Source: Treponema_B putidum
Lineage (GTDB): Bacteria; Spirochaetota; Spirochaetia; Treponematales; Treponemataceae
Assembly (NCBI RefSeq): GCF_007830595.1
Contig: NZ_VLLD01000007.1
Direction: 5' to 3' (one strand)
DNA: 64,000 nucleotides
Made by a program: the position numbers and the translations under genes. Positions 25,386 through 34,584 of this stretch are shown in pieces. Numbering within the stretch: the stretch's first letter is position 1; every line of letters begins with the position of its first letter. The notes under the pieces were generated by a model that did no database searches, had not been told where the DNA came from, and worked only from the letters and a program-made list of their open reading frames with translations.

Positions 25386-26312
25386 ATGGCTAAAACTATT
25401 TTTAGAGGCTTTGAGGTAAACAAAAATAATAGCGATGTAGTGCTTTTACAGCTCAATAAAACTTTTCAAGAAGAACCTGAAGAAATTATTCAAGAAGAAG
25501 CTCCGGTTTATGAGGGGCCTACCGTCGAAGATTTAAAAAAGGAAGCTGAAAATTTTAAAGTTGAATGGGAAAAGCAAAAAGAAAAAATGCTTTCGGATGC
25601 TAAAGCTGAAGCCGATAAGATTATTCAAGGTGCACAAAATGCGGCCTTTGATGAAGTAAAAAGACAGACGGATGAAGCTCAAGTTATTGCCCAAAATGCT
25701 AAAAAAGAAGCCGAAGATATTATAGCCGAAGCCGAGCAAAAAGCCCGAGATATAATAGCCGATTCCGAAAAAAATAAAGATTCGGTAAATCGTGATGCTT
25801 ATAAAGAAGGTTTTAGTCGCGGCCGTGAAGAAGGCTTTAAGGAAGGTCATCTTGAAGTTCAACGCCTAACCGACAGATTACATACAATCATAGATAAGAC
25901 TATGGATAGACGCCAAGAAATTCTTTCAGAAACCGAGCAGCAAATAGTTGATCTTGTTCTGTTGATGACAAGAAAGGTTGTTAAGGTTATTTCCGAAAAT
26001 CAGAGAAATGTTGTAGTTTCTAATGTTGTTCATGCTTTGCGTAAAGTTAAAGGCAGGGGAGACGTAGTTATCCGAGTTAATTTAGCTGATGTAAAAATGA
26101 CTACAGAGCACACTAAGAATTTCATATCTGCTGCAGAAAATGTTAAGAATATTACAGTGGTTGAAGATTCTACTGTTGATCAGGGCGGCTGTATAATTGA
26201 AACGGATTTCGGGGCAATAGATGCACGTATTTCGAGCCAACTTAACGAACTTGAACAAAAGATTTTGGAAATATCGCCCATTAAGACAAAGATAAAAACC
26301 GGAAATATTTAA
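25386..26312 (+). CDS. fliH: Flagellar assembly protein FliH
   Basis: This 308-residue protein is the regulator of the FliI ATPase. A long charged, heptad-rich middle region (about 55-140: KKEAENF, KAEADKIIQGAQNA, AEQKARDIIADSEK) is followed by GREEGFKEGHLE and a C-terminal domain (about 180-290) with LMTRKVVKVI and DQGGCIIETDFGAIDARI, the FliH/YscL end domain. ATG 25386 has GGAG at the right distance; the TTG six bases earlier is too close. Confidence 0.93.
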   Translation: MAKTIFRGFEVNKNNSDVVLLQLNKTFQEEPEEIIQEEAPVYEGPTVEDLKKEAENFKVEWEKQKEKMLSDAKAEADKIIQGAQNAAFDEVKRQTDEAQVIAQNAKKEAEDIIAEAEQKARDIIADSEKNKDSVNRDAYKEGFSRGREEGFKEGHLEVQRLTDRLHTIIDKTMDRRQEILSETEQQIVDLVLLMTRKVVKVISENQRNVVVSNVVHALRKVKGRGDVVIRVNLADVKMTTEHTKNFISAAENVKNITVVEDSTVDQGGCIIETDFGAIDARISSQLNELEQKILEISPIKTKIKTGNI

Positions 26313-26321
26313 GGTGCCGAT

Positions 26322-27743
26322 ATGGTAGATATTTTTGATAAGTATACCGATGCTGTTTCGGAAACCGATCCGATAAAATTTACCGGTCATGTTGTTCGTG
26401 TACATGATAAACTTATTGAAAGTGAGGGACCTGTAGCTTCCGTAGGAGAGCTTTGCCAAATTATTACCGATGATAATCCTGAAGGTATAAAGGCTGAGGT
26501 TGTAGGTTTAAACGGAGCTTTGGTTCAATTGATGAGCTATACCGATGTTCAAGGAGTAAAGGTAGGAGATTATGTTATAGCAAGCGGTGAAATATTATCC
26601 GTTCCCGTCGGAAATGTTTTATTGGGCCGTGTTGTAGATGCCTTATGTAAATCGGCTGACGGAAAACCTGAACCGTATTCAGCTAAAAGATATCCCGTTG
26701 TTGCTCCTCCGCCCGATGCTATGACACGCAAACCTATAAGGCAAAGAATTGTTACCGGTATCCGTGCAATTGACGGTCTTTTGGCAGTCGGCCGCGGTCA
26801 GAGACTAGGTATTTTTGCCGGTACGGGAATAGGGAAGTCTACCTTGCTTGGAATGATAGCTCGAAATACAAATGCCGATGTAAATGTTATTGCTCTGATA
26901 GGAGAGCGCGGAAGAGAAGTTTTGGATTTTATAGAACATGATTTGGGGCCTGAAGGTTTAAAACATTCTGTTATTGTAAGTGCAACCTCAGATCAAAGTG
27001 CTCTTGCAAGAATAAGAGGTGCTTATACTGCTACGGCAATTGCAGAATATTTTAGAGATCAGGGAAAAGATGTTATGCTTCTTTTTGATTCTGTAACACG
27101 TTTTGCTATGGCACAAAGAGAGATAGGCCTTGCCATAGGAGAGCCTCCTGCAACTCGCGGTTATACACCCAGTGTTTTCAGTTCTCTACCAAAACTTCTG
27201 GAAAGAAGCGGTACTTCCGAAAAAGGTTCCATCACAGGGTTTTATACTGTATTGGTAGAAGGAGACGATATGAATGAGCCTATTTCGGATGCAGTCCGAG
27301 GTATTTTAGACGGTCATATTGTTTTGGACAGAAACCTTGCAGAGCGCGGTCAATATCCTGCCGTTAATGTTTTAAAAAGTATTTCCAGATTGTCAAACAG
27401 AGTATCCGGGCAAAATACAAAAACAGCCTCAAAACGTATGCGTACCTTATTAAAAGACTATACCGAATCCGAAGATATGATAAATCTTGGTGCTTATCAA
27501 AAAGGAAGCAGTGCAGCAATCGATGATGCTATCGAACATTACCCGCGTATTTATGATTTTTTAACTCAAGAGGTGGATGATCCTGCAAAATTAAAAGATA
27601 CCTTACAAAAACTTTCCGATATTACGGGTATCGATATTCCTCCGGAAGAATTTGATGAAGCCGGTTTAGGTCTGGGCGCAATAAAAAAATACGCTCAAAG
27701 TTCCGAAAGCCCTTTACTGTATAAAGCAAATTCTGAGGGATAA
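26322..27743 (+). CDS. fliI: Flagellum-specific ATPase FliI
   Basis: This 473-residue export ATPase resembles the F1-beta subunit. Walker A is GTGIGKSTLLGMIAR, followed by ALIGERGREVLDFIEHDLG and Walker B DVMLLFDSVTRFAMAQRE. The type III signature REIGLAIGEPPATRGYTPSVF-type segment follows. It works with FliH and FliJ at the export gate and follows fliH by 9 nt. Confidence 0.97.
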   Translation: MVDIFDKYTDAVSETDPIKFTGHVVRVHDKLIESEGPVASVGELCQIITDDNPEGIKAEVVGLNGALVQLMSYTDVQGVKVGDYVIASGEILSVPVGNVLLGRVVDALCKSADGKPEPYSAKRYPVVAPPPDAMTRKPIRQRIVTGIRAIDGLLAVGRGQRLGIFAGTGIGKSTLLGMIARNTNADVNVIALIGERGREVLDFIEHDLGPEGLKHSVIVSATSDQSALARIRGAYTATAIAEYFRDQGKDVMLLFDSVTRFAMAQREIGLAIGEPPATRGYTPSVFSSLPKLLERSGTSEKGSITGFYTVLVEGDDMNEPISDAVRGILDGHIVLDRNLAERGQYPAVNVLKSISRLSNRVSGQNTKTASKRMRTLLKDYTESEDMINLGAYQKGSSAAIDDAIEHYPRIYDFLTQEVDDPAKLKDTLQKLSDITGIDIPPEEFDEAGLGLGAIKKYAQSSESPLLYKANSEG

Positions 27744-27746
27744 GTT

Positions 27747-28220
27747 ATGAAAAGATTTGAGTTTAGACTTGAAAAACTTTTAGCTCTGCGCTCATTCTGT
27801 GAGCATCAAGCAGAAATTGAATTGGCTCATGCTATTGCTCATAAGGATTACATAGACCTTGAATTAAGACAAATTGCAAAACTAAAAGCTAAAACAAGTT
27901 TGAAATTTAATCCTCAGTCTGATGAAATAAGTATACCTGATCTTCATAATGCACAAAATTATATAATTTTTTTAGATAAAAAAAAGGATAAATTATTGGA
28001 GCAGCTAATTATTGCAGAACAGATTATTGATGAAAAAAGAAAAATATATATTGAAGCTGCATCAAAAAGAAAAGTTATTTCAAAACTAAAAGAAAAAAAG
28101 CATGAAATTTGGAAAAAAGAAAATATGAAAGCAGAAGAAAAATATATTGATGATATAATCACCTATAAATTCGGTAAAAATAATGATTATACAAATGCTA
28201 GTATTATTAATCGGGAATAA
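27747..28220 (+). CDS. fliJ: Flagellar export protein FliJ
   Basis: This 157-residue all-helical, lysine- and glutamate-rich coiled-coil protein begins with the family-typical FEFRLEKLLALR. FliJ is the FliI stalk subunit and links the ATPase to FlhA. Identity relies on the N-terminal motif, size, and position 3 nt after fliI. The second half is markedly richer in AT than the genes before it. Confidence 0.88.
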   Translation: MKRFEFRLEKLLALRSFCEHQAEIELAHAIAHKDYIDLELRQIAKLKAKTSLKFNPQSDEISIPDLHNAQNYIIFLDKKKDKLLEQLIIAEQIIDEKRKIYIEAASKRKVISKLKEKKHEIWKKENMKAEEKYIDDIITYKFGKNNDYTNASIINRE

Positions 28221-28223
28221 ATT

Positions 28224-30653
28224 ATGTTCAGTATTTTTTTAGAAGTAGTGTATGAAAGACAGTTACGTAAAATTGATTTAAAAGCTTTCCTTTCGTTTGT
28301 TGATTTAATAAAAGAGGAAGCTGTATCAAATGGCTCGGAATTTTTACAGATTCAAGGCGGTTTTTATTTTTTATTTAAAAGAGAATCGGTTGCTTATGCT
28401 TTTTCTATTGCCCGTTTTTTATACAATTTGAATAAAATATTAATCTCACATAAAAATAAAATTTCAGAAGTTAGATGTATTATTGATTATACTGAAGAAG
28501 AAAAATCAAATGATTATTTGTTGGATTGTGTATTATCATACAAACAAAAATTGATTCCGGAATACGGACTATTTGCAACAGAAAACGCTTCAATTAAACT
28601 TTCAAAGTACCTTGATTTTAATCTTATTGATTATTCAATGTTTGAATGCTCCGGTTTTAACTTTTTTGAAACTATAAGCAGTAAGCATAATGATATTACA
28701 ATAGAATCTTCAATTGTGCTTCATCGAAATGATACTTATTTTTGGGCATTATATAACTTTATTCTGGCTAATCCCCTAGATGATGATTGTTTAAAAATAA
28801 TGGAAGATGGGGATATAAATTCTTTTTTATCTACAAAGAATGTTTATGTTTATTTAAAAAAATATAGATTTTTAAAAGAGATGCCTCAATATTTTATAGA
28901 TGCCTTTTTAACCAATACTGCAATTTATTTAAAAAACTATATTAAAATAAAAAATAATGGCAAACCTATAAAAGTTTTAATAGATAATATAAATGATAAA
29001 AAAAATTTGGAAGAAGCAGAAAAAATATATGCTGTTAATAAAAATATAACCATTCAATCTTTTGATTTTTCTTTGCCGTCCATATACGGTATTCCTGATG
29101 ACTTATTAGAGCTTGTATATATTATTTTATCTTCAGGTAAATACTTTTTTTATGATGAGATAAATGAGTTTTTGCTTTCGCTTAATAAAAGTATGGCGTT
29201 TTTCAATGATATTTATTCATGGATGTATTCTGAAGGTATTATTTTAATGGAAAATAATCTTTATTCCGTCCCTTGCGGCTTACTTGAGATAATTGAGAGA
29301 CGTATTGCTGTTAATAAAAATAAAATTGATAAATATATAGCTGAATTTTTATGGAAAAAATACAAAAACGGTGTTATAGATGCAAATCCGGAAACTGAAA
29401 AAATTTTTGATTATTTAAATTTTAAATGTAAACCGGATTTTTTAATTACTTCGTTATTACACACTTGTTCTGATGATGTTATTGAAGGTTTGGATTTAAA
29501 AAAATATAAAAACGAAGTTTTTTATGATGCATTAAAATATTATCAAAATTCGATTATTTCAAATATCGATTATAATACTTCAAAATCTTATGCATATATA
29601 AAAACAGCGATTAGTTTTTTTCAAGATAATAAATTGGAATCCGGAGAGTTTCGAGCATTTTCTTTACTTGCATTTTTTTATCTCTCCGAGAATAAAATAT
29701 CCGATGCGATCACTTATTTTTCTTATTCTCTTGATAATGCAGAACATTCTCATGATACTTCATTTATTTGTAACGCCTTATTCAATCTAAGTGTAGTTTA
29801 TTTTTTACAAAATAATTTAAAGCAATCTATAATTTTTTTGGATCGTTTATCCTCTGCTGTTGATAATTATTTTGAACAAAAATGGAAAATTCCTTATTTG
29901 TTTATGACAGGGCGTGTGTATTTACAGATAGGAGAATTCAGTAAAGCCGCTGAAAGTTTTAAATCTGCTTCTGAATTTGCTGCTTTATATTTTGAAAAAT
30001 TAGAACCCTTATGTAAATCTTGGTATGGGCGTTCCTTAATTTATATGGGACAAATAAAAAATGCTCAAGATATCTTATTGAAATATGTAGACTACACGGA
30101 TGATGCTTTGTTATTTTTATTGGAATCTTTTTTATTTTACCCTGTCTCAAACAATGATTTTAAAAAAATGGGTTTTGACGTATCTTCCGTTTATAGTGAA
30201 CATAATGATTCAAAACTTATGGAATTTACAAATTTAAAATCAGGTTTTAGTATGGTTGAAGATTTGATTTGGTCCAATATATATAATATGTCTATCGGTA
30301 AAAAAATATTTGATGCCTTTTATACTTATTATAATTGTAAGATTAATTTTTCACAAATGTATGAGGTAGAAGTTTGCAAAGGTTTTTTATCAGATTTGGA
30401 AAGTATAGCTGTTGAGTCCTTACACCAAAATGATCCTTATTCATCTTTATACATGTATCTATGCTATGATTTATCCGTCCGCCTTTACGGAGAAAGTTCC
30501 TCACAAAGTGTTGCTTATTTAAGCAAGGCTTTTAAGTCAATGCAGAAGAATGTACTTGCTATAGGTGAAAATGATATACGAGACAAGTATATGCAAAATA
30601 ATTTATGGAACTCCAGACTTTTTAAGGTTGCAAAAAGTCAAAAACTTATTTAA
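28224..30653 (+). CDS. Large TPR-repeat protein, possible degenerate cyclase-like N-terminus
   Basis: This 809-residue soluble protein has no signal peptide or TM segment. Residues 1-150 have an alternating strand/helix pattern (EFLQIQGGFYFLFKRES, VAYAFSIARFLYNLNK, VRCIIDYTEEE, GLFATENASIKLSKYLDF) that recalls class III nucleotidyl cyclase homology domains, but I see no metal-binding aspartates, so any such domain would be inactive. Residues ~270-410 look like helical winged-helix segments. From ~450 to 700 there are TPR-like units (GEFRAFSLLAFFYLSENKIS, ALFNLSVVYFLQNNLKQS, FMTGRVYLQIGEFSKAAESF). It starts 4 nt after fliJ, so it may be transcribed with the export genes. I do not recognise it. 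Confidence 0.7.
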   Translation: MFSIFLEVVYERQLRKIDLKAFLSFVDLIKEEAVSNGSEFLQIQGGFYFLFKRESVAYAFSIARFLYNLNKILISHKNKISEVRCIIDYTEEEKSNDYLLDCVLSYKQKLIPEYGLFATENASIKLSKYLDFNLIDYSMFECSGFNFFETISSKHNDITIESSIVLHRNDTYFWALYNFILANPLDDDCLKIMEDGDINSFLSTKNVYVYLKKYRFLKEMPQYFIDAFLTNTAIYLKNYIKIKNNGKPIKVLIDNINDKKNLEEAEKIYAVNKNITIQSFDFSLPSIYGIPDDLLELVYIILSSGKYFFYDEINEFLLSLNKSMAFFNDIYSWMYSEGIILMENNLYSVPCGLLEIIERRIAVNKNKIDKYIAEFLWKKYKNGVIDANPETEKIFDYLNFKCKPDFLITSLLHTCSDDVIEGLDLKKYKNEVFYDALKYYQNSIISNIDYNTSKSYAYIKTAISFFQDNKLESGEFRAFSLLAFFYLSENKISDAITYFSYSLDNAEHSHDTSFICNALFNLSVVYFLQNNLKQSIIFLDRLSSAVDNYFEQKWKIPYLFMTGRVYLQIGEFSKAAESFKSASEFAALYFEKLEPLCKSWYGRSLIYMGQIKNAQDILLKYVDYTDDALLFLLESFLFYPVSNNDFKKMGFDVSSVYSEHNDSKLMEFTNLKSGFSMVEDLIWSNIYNMSIGKKIFDAFYTYYNCKINFSQMYEVEVCKGFLSDLESIAVESLHQNDPYSSLYMYLCYDLSVRLYGESSSQSVAYLSKAFKSMQKNVLAIGENDIRDKYMQNNLWNSRLFKVAKSQKLI

Positions 30654-30667
30654 TCTTGGAATCATTT

Positions 30668-31849
30668 ATGAAACGTTTTCTTACCGTTTTTTTATATTGT
30701 TCTTTTGTTTGTACAGCTCTTTTTGCTAACGATGAAAATATTAACTATTACATTTCTAAAATGAGTGTTGAAGAAAAATCAGCTCAAGTTTTAATGATGA
30801 GCATTGAAGGAAAAAAAGTATTCCCATCTTATTTAAATTCTTACTTCGGCTCATATACTCCAGGTGCCTTTATTTTATTCGGATATAATTTTTCAGATAC
30901 CCCTCAAGCTTGTGCTTCTTATATAAAATCGGTAAAGCAGTCCATGCGAAGTTTATCTAAATCGGAAACGTTTATCCCTCCTTTTTTTGCATCTGACTTT
31001 GAGGGAGGCAGTGTTTACCGAATAAAAAAAATAGCTTCACCGCTTCCTTCACCAAAAGAAGTCGCGGATACGTTAAATGAAGAAGATGCTTTATTACTTT
31101 ATAAATATACTGCAAAACAAATATCTTTATTAGGAATACACTTAAATCTTGCTCCCATTGTTGAAAAAATACAATCACAAAATAAAACTTTTTTTAATGA
31201 CCGTATATTTTCAATAAATGAAGATATTCTTGTAAAATATGCCAAAATATTTATATCGGGAATGGAAACAAGCGGCGTAATGTCTGCTGTAAAACATTTT
31301 CCGGGTACAGGTACCGATCCTCATCTTTCAAAAAGTATTATTGATGTTTCAGAAGATATTTTTTATAAAGAATTTATAAATCCTTTTAGAAAAATTCTTT
31401 ATGATACTGATGGAGTTGTTTTGATTTCTCATGCTGAAGTTTCTTTTATAGAACAAGTTCCATTTTGTTTTTCAAAAAAAGGAATAAAAAAACTTTTACG
31501 TGATGAATTAAAATTTAAGGGTTTAATTATTACTGACGATATGGCAATGAAAGCTCTTAAAGAAAAAGGACGCTCAACTTCAGATAACGTAATTTCAGCT
31601 TTACAAGCGGGTTGTGATATGGTAATGTGTTCCGAACCTAAATTTAAAGATTTAGTCCAAGCCGTTTCAGAAAAAATAAAACAGGATGAAGATTTTGAAA
31701 AACGTATCAATTCAGCTGTTTTTAATATTTTAAAAACAAAAATGAAAATGGGCATTATTGACGAATCGTGTAAGCCTATTGAAAAATATAAATTTGATAA
31801 AGAAGAATTTTATAATGCAAAAAAAGCAGCAGAAAAAATACTAAAATAA
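30668..31849 (+). CDS. Exported glycoside hydrolase family 3 (NagZ-like beta-N-acetylhexosaminidase)
   Basis: This 393-residue protein has a signal peptide (MKRFLTVFLYCSFVCTALFA). GH3 barrel motifs are present: SAQVLMMSIEGK, FFASDFEGGSVYR, VKHFPGTGTDPHLS (the KHFPG block) and the nucleophile-containing LIITDDMAMKAL. Family members remove N-acetylglucosamine from muropeptides or chitosaccharides. No C-terminal second GH3 domain is present, as in NagZ. ATG 30668 is chosen over TTG 30656 because it starts the signal peptide and leaves a GGA ribosome site upstream. It follows the TPR gene closely. Confidence 0.87.
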   Translation: MKRFLTVFLYCSFVCTALFANDENINYYISKMSVEEKSAQVLMMSIEGKKVFPSYLNSYFGSYTPGAFILFGYNFSDTPQACASYIKSVKQSMRSLSKSETFIPPFFASDFEGGSVYRIKKIASPLPSPKEVADTLNEEDALLLYKYTAKQISLLGIHLNLAPIVEKIQSQNKTFFNDRIFSINEDILVKYAKIFISGMETSGVMSAVKHFPGTGTDPHLSKSIIDVSEDIFYKEFINPFRKILYDTDGVVLISHAEVSFIEQVPFCFSKKGIKKLLRDELKFKGLIITDDMAMKALKEKGRSTSDNVISALQAGCDMVMCSEPKFKDLVQAVSEKIKQDEDFEKRINSAVFNILKTKMKMGIIDESCKPIEKYKFDKEEFYNAKKAAEKILK

Positions 31850-31852
31850 ATA

Positions 31853-32536
31853 CTAATTAGAATGCTTCGTCAGGGGCACCTCGATGAAAATATTTTTTAA
31901 AATCATTGTTGAACATGAGATTCTTTTTCCATCTATAATAATTTCAGCTAAGCCGCTTTCTTCATTCTTGCTTTCCAGTATGATTTTCGAATTTAATTTT
32001 AAATTTATTGTTTTATAATATTCAAACTGAGCTTCAGAGCCGGTAAGTCTTGCTACGGAATATTTGATCTTGCATTTTGCTTTATCAATAGCTAAATCAG
32101 CAAATGTATACTCTCTCTGATTTTTTGCCGGAATTATTGATCCATGCGGGTCTCTTTTAGGATTTTCTAAATATTCATCTATTTTGTCTATTAAAACATC
32201 CGAAGCGGCATGTTCTAAATTTTCTGCTTCATTATGAATATCTTGCCAATTCATTTTTAGTATTCGAAATAAAAAAGTTTCAATTAGCCTATGCCGCCTT
32301 AAAATATTAAGTCCGTATTTTTTTCCTTTTTCGGTTAGATTGCATCCTATTCGGTTTTGATATTCTATGTATCCTTCTTTTTCAAGTTTTTTTGCCATAG
32401 ATGTAGCCGTACCAGGAGTAACATGCAGTAGTTTTGCAAGTTCACCGGTAGTGATTAAATCCTTATCGGTTTCCGATAAAAATTTGACAATGGATTTTAA
32501 ATAATTTTCAGTTGCAATTTGCGAGACTTGCACCAT
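31853..32536 (-). CDS. troR: Metal-dependent transcriptional regulator TroR (DtxR/MntR family)
   Basis: This 227-residue repressor has a winged-helix HTH (about 20-65, ATENYLKSIVKFLSETDKD then TTGELAKLLHVTPGTATSMAK), a metal-binding dimer domain (EAENLEHAASDVLIDKID) and a C-terminal SH3/FeoA-like domain (about 145-222). As I recall, the syphilis TroR is shorter and lacks this last domain. The start is uncertain: AAGGAGGA abuts ATG 32536, and the following GTG is better spaced. It is the last gene of the tro operon and presumably senses manganese or zinc to control it. Confidence 0.9.
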   Translation of the reverse strand: MVQVSQIATENYLKSIVKFLSETDKDLITTGELAKLLHVTPGTATSMAKKLEKEGYIEYQNRIGCNLTEKGKKYGLNILRRHRLIETFLFRILKMNWQDIHNEAENLEHAASDVLIDKIDEYLENPKRDPHGSIIPAKNQREYTFADLAIDKAKCKIKYSVARLTGSEAQFEYYKTINLKLNSKIILESKNEESGLAEIIIDGKRISCSTMILKNIFIEVPLTKHSN

Positions 32537-32558
32537 TCCTCCTTAATCTTCATTCCAA

Positions 32559-33659
32559 TTAGATATTAGTTATTGACTTTTCAGCTTCTTTCTCCCCTAA
32601 TCCAGACAAAATAAGCAAACCGTTTTCTTTTTTTATGTAACCTAATCTTTCTGCTAACCGTACTGTATTGTGAGCTTTTTTTTGTGTCCAGTTGATATGT
32701 TCACATAAATGTTCTTCTCTGCACTCTATGGCCATATTTTCTTCACCTTGATGATGTAAAAGATGAACAATAAGCATTTTAACGGCGAAATCTATTTTTA
32801 ATTTTTTTTGCTCAAGTCTGCGTCTTACCAATCCATCTTTAGGAGAAAATAAGTAAACAAGCAAAAAAAACAAGCCTGTCATAGATGCCATTGAGCCTGA
32901 TATGCTCCCGTCTATTTTTATCGCAAGGTAGAAACCGCTTATCGATGCTGCTGAAGCAATTAAGATTGAAATTATTATCATATAAAAAAGACTATTTGTC
33001 AATAGTAAGGCTGCAGCGGCAGGTGCAATCATAAGGGCTGTAACCAAAACTGCCCCTACAGAATCAAATGCTCCTACACAGGTAAGACTGACTGCAAACA
33101 TTAAGCTATAATGCATGATTGCAGGCCTAAAGCCCAATGATTTTGCTAAATTGGGATCAAAGGTTGTCAGTTTTAATTCTTTAAAAAATAGTATGATAAA
33201 AAATAAATCGAATATGAGAATACAGCCCATTTGAACTAAACTTTTCGGAAGTGAAATTTTAAAAATATTTATTCTATCAAATGGCGCAAAGGCCAATTCT
33301 CCCAATAAAACCGAATCAGTATCCAAGTGAATATTTCCCGCATAAACTGAAACCAAGATAACTCCCAAACCGAATAAAAACGGAAAAACAAGGCCTATGG
33401 CGGCATCGCTTTTTATAAGTTTTGTTTTTTGTAAGGCTTCGGTAAATACAACCGAGACCATTCCCGCGATAACGGCTCCTATTAAAGGTATGCTTGACGA
33501 TAAACTTTTGCTTATAAAAAAGCCTAATACTATTCCTATTAAAATTGAATGACTTATTGCATCGCTCATAAGCGACATTTTTCTTAAAACTAAAAATACT
33601 CCGCAGAGGGCGCATGAAGCGGATACAATAATTGCAATTAATATTATTTCCATATTCAT
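32559..33659 (-). CDS. troD: Metal ABC transporter permease TroD
   Basis: This 366-residue protein has about eight TM helices (residues 1-275) of the ABC-3 permease family, with LCGVFLVLRKMSLMSDAISHSILIG at the start and VGAVLVTALMIAPAAAALLL in the core. A cytoplasmic C-terminal extension (about 290-366, CREEHLCEHINWTQKKAHNT and VRLAERLGYIKKENGLLILSG) resembles the winged-helix tail of TroD-type permeases. It pairs with TroC in the membrane. It is 22 nt upstream of troR. Confidence 0.92.
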   Translation of the reverse strand: MNMEIILIAIIVSASCALCGVFLVLRKMSLMSDAISHSILIGIVLGFFISKSLSSSIPLIGAVIAGMVSVVFTEALQKTKLIKSDAAIGLVFPFLFGLGVILVSVYAGNIHLDTDSVLLGELAFAPFDRINIFKISLPKSLVQMGCILIFDLFFIILFFKELKLTTFDPNLAKSLGFRPAIMHYSLMFAVSLTCVGAFDSVGAVLVTALMIAPAAAALLLTNSLFYMIIISILIASAASISGFYLAIKIDGSISGSMASMTGLFFLLVYLFSPKDGLVRRRLEQKKLKIDFAVKMLIVHLLHHQGEENMAIECREEHLCEHINWTQKKAHNTVRLAERLGYIKKENGLLILSGLGEKEAEKSITNI

Positions 33660-33664
33660 AAAGT

Positions 33665-34579
33665 TTAATTTTTTACCTCTTTTATTTTTTTAAGCATTTT
33701 ATTTTTAATATAAAGTTTTTTTATTTTTGCCTGAATAATTCCTCTGTGAGGGCTAAATAGGATTGAAATAATTGTAAAGCCCGTTAAAAAACAAACTATT
33801 ATAGGACCTGTAGGCATTTTTACAACTTGCGAAGAAATTACGGCTCCGCCCATTCCTGATGCAGCTCCAAAAAGAGCCGATAATATGCACATAACGCTTA
33901 ATTTATCCGTCCACTGTCTTGCAGCTGCTGCCGGTGCAAGTAAAAGAGCACTCATAAGAATTACACCTACCGATTGTATTCCTATAACTATTGTAATTAC
34001 AATTAAAACAGTTAAAACTAATTCTATTATTTTAGGTGAAAAACCTATTGATTGAGAAAACTCAGAATCAAAAGTAGATATTTTAAGTTCTTTCCAGAAG
34101 AGTATAATGTTTATAAGAATAAAGACTTCAACTATAAAAATTATTATTACATCTTGCTGTGTGATAGTTGCTGCTTGACCGAATATAAATTTGTCAAGGC
34201 CGCTTTTTCCTGCCCCGGGTAATTTTTGAACATAGGTTAAAAGTAAGAAGCCTAAACCTAAAAATACACCCAATACAATGCCTTGAGCCGCATCTGTGTC
34301 AACTTTTGAGTTATTTACGATGCTGTTTATAAAAATCGTTCCGAGAAGGCCGGTAAGACCTCCTCCTATTAAAAGGGGAAGAGTCATTTTAGAACCTGTG
34401 ATTAAAAAAGCTATTACTACTCCTGGAAGGGCAGCATGTGCAACCGCATCTCCGAGTAAACTTTGTTTGCGTAAAACAGCAAAACTTCCCACAATCCCTG
34501 ATCCTATTCCTAAAAGCATTGTTCCCAAAAACACATTTCTTAAAGTATAATCTGCAAAAAAATTTATTATATAATTCAT
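33665..34579 (-). CDS. troC: Metal ABC transporter permease TroC
   Basis: This 304-residue ABC-3 permease has eight TM segments. It starts LRNVFLGTMLLGIGSGIVGSFAVLRKQSLLGDAVAH and has the VGVILMSALLLAPAAAARQWT motif, of which only the key parts are quoted. It is homologous to TroD but lacks the C-terminal extension, so the pore is predicted to be a heterodimer. It is 5 nt downstream of troB. Confidence 0.93.
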   Translation of the reverse strand: MNYIINFFADYTLRNVFLGTMLLGIGSGIVGSFAVLRKQSLLGDAVAHAALPGVVIAFLITGSKMTLPLLIGGGLTGLLGTIFINSIVNNSKVDTDAAQGIVLGVFLGLGFLLLTYVQKLPGAGKSGLDKFIFGQAATITQQDVIIIFIVEVFILINIILFWKELKISTFDSEFSQSIGFSPKIIELVLTVLIVITIVIGIQSVGVILMSALLLAPAAAARQWTDKLSVMCILSALFGAASGMGGAVISSQVVKMPTGPIIVCFLTGFTIISILFSPHRGIIQAKIKKLYIKNKMLKKIKEVKN

Positions 34580-34584
34580 TTTTT

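Noticed and set aside
24845..25393. 182-codon plus-strand frame overlapping fliG
   Set aside because: It is an out-of-frame shadow of fliG, without homology or start signal.
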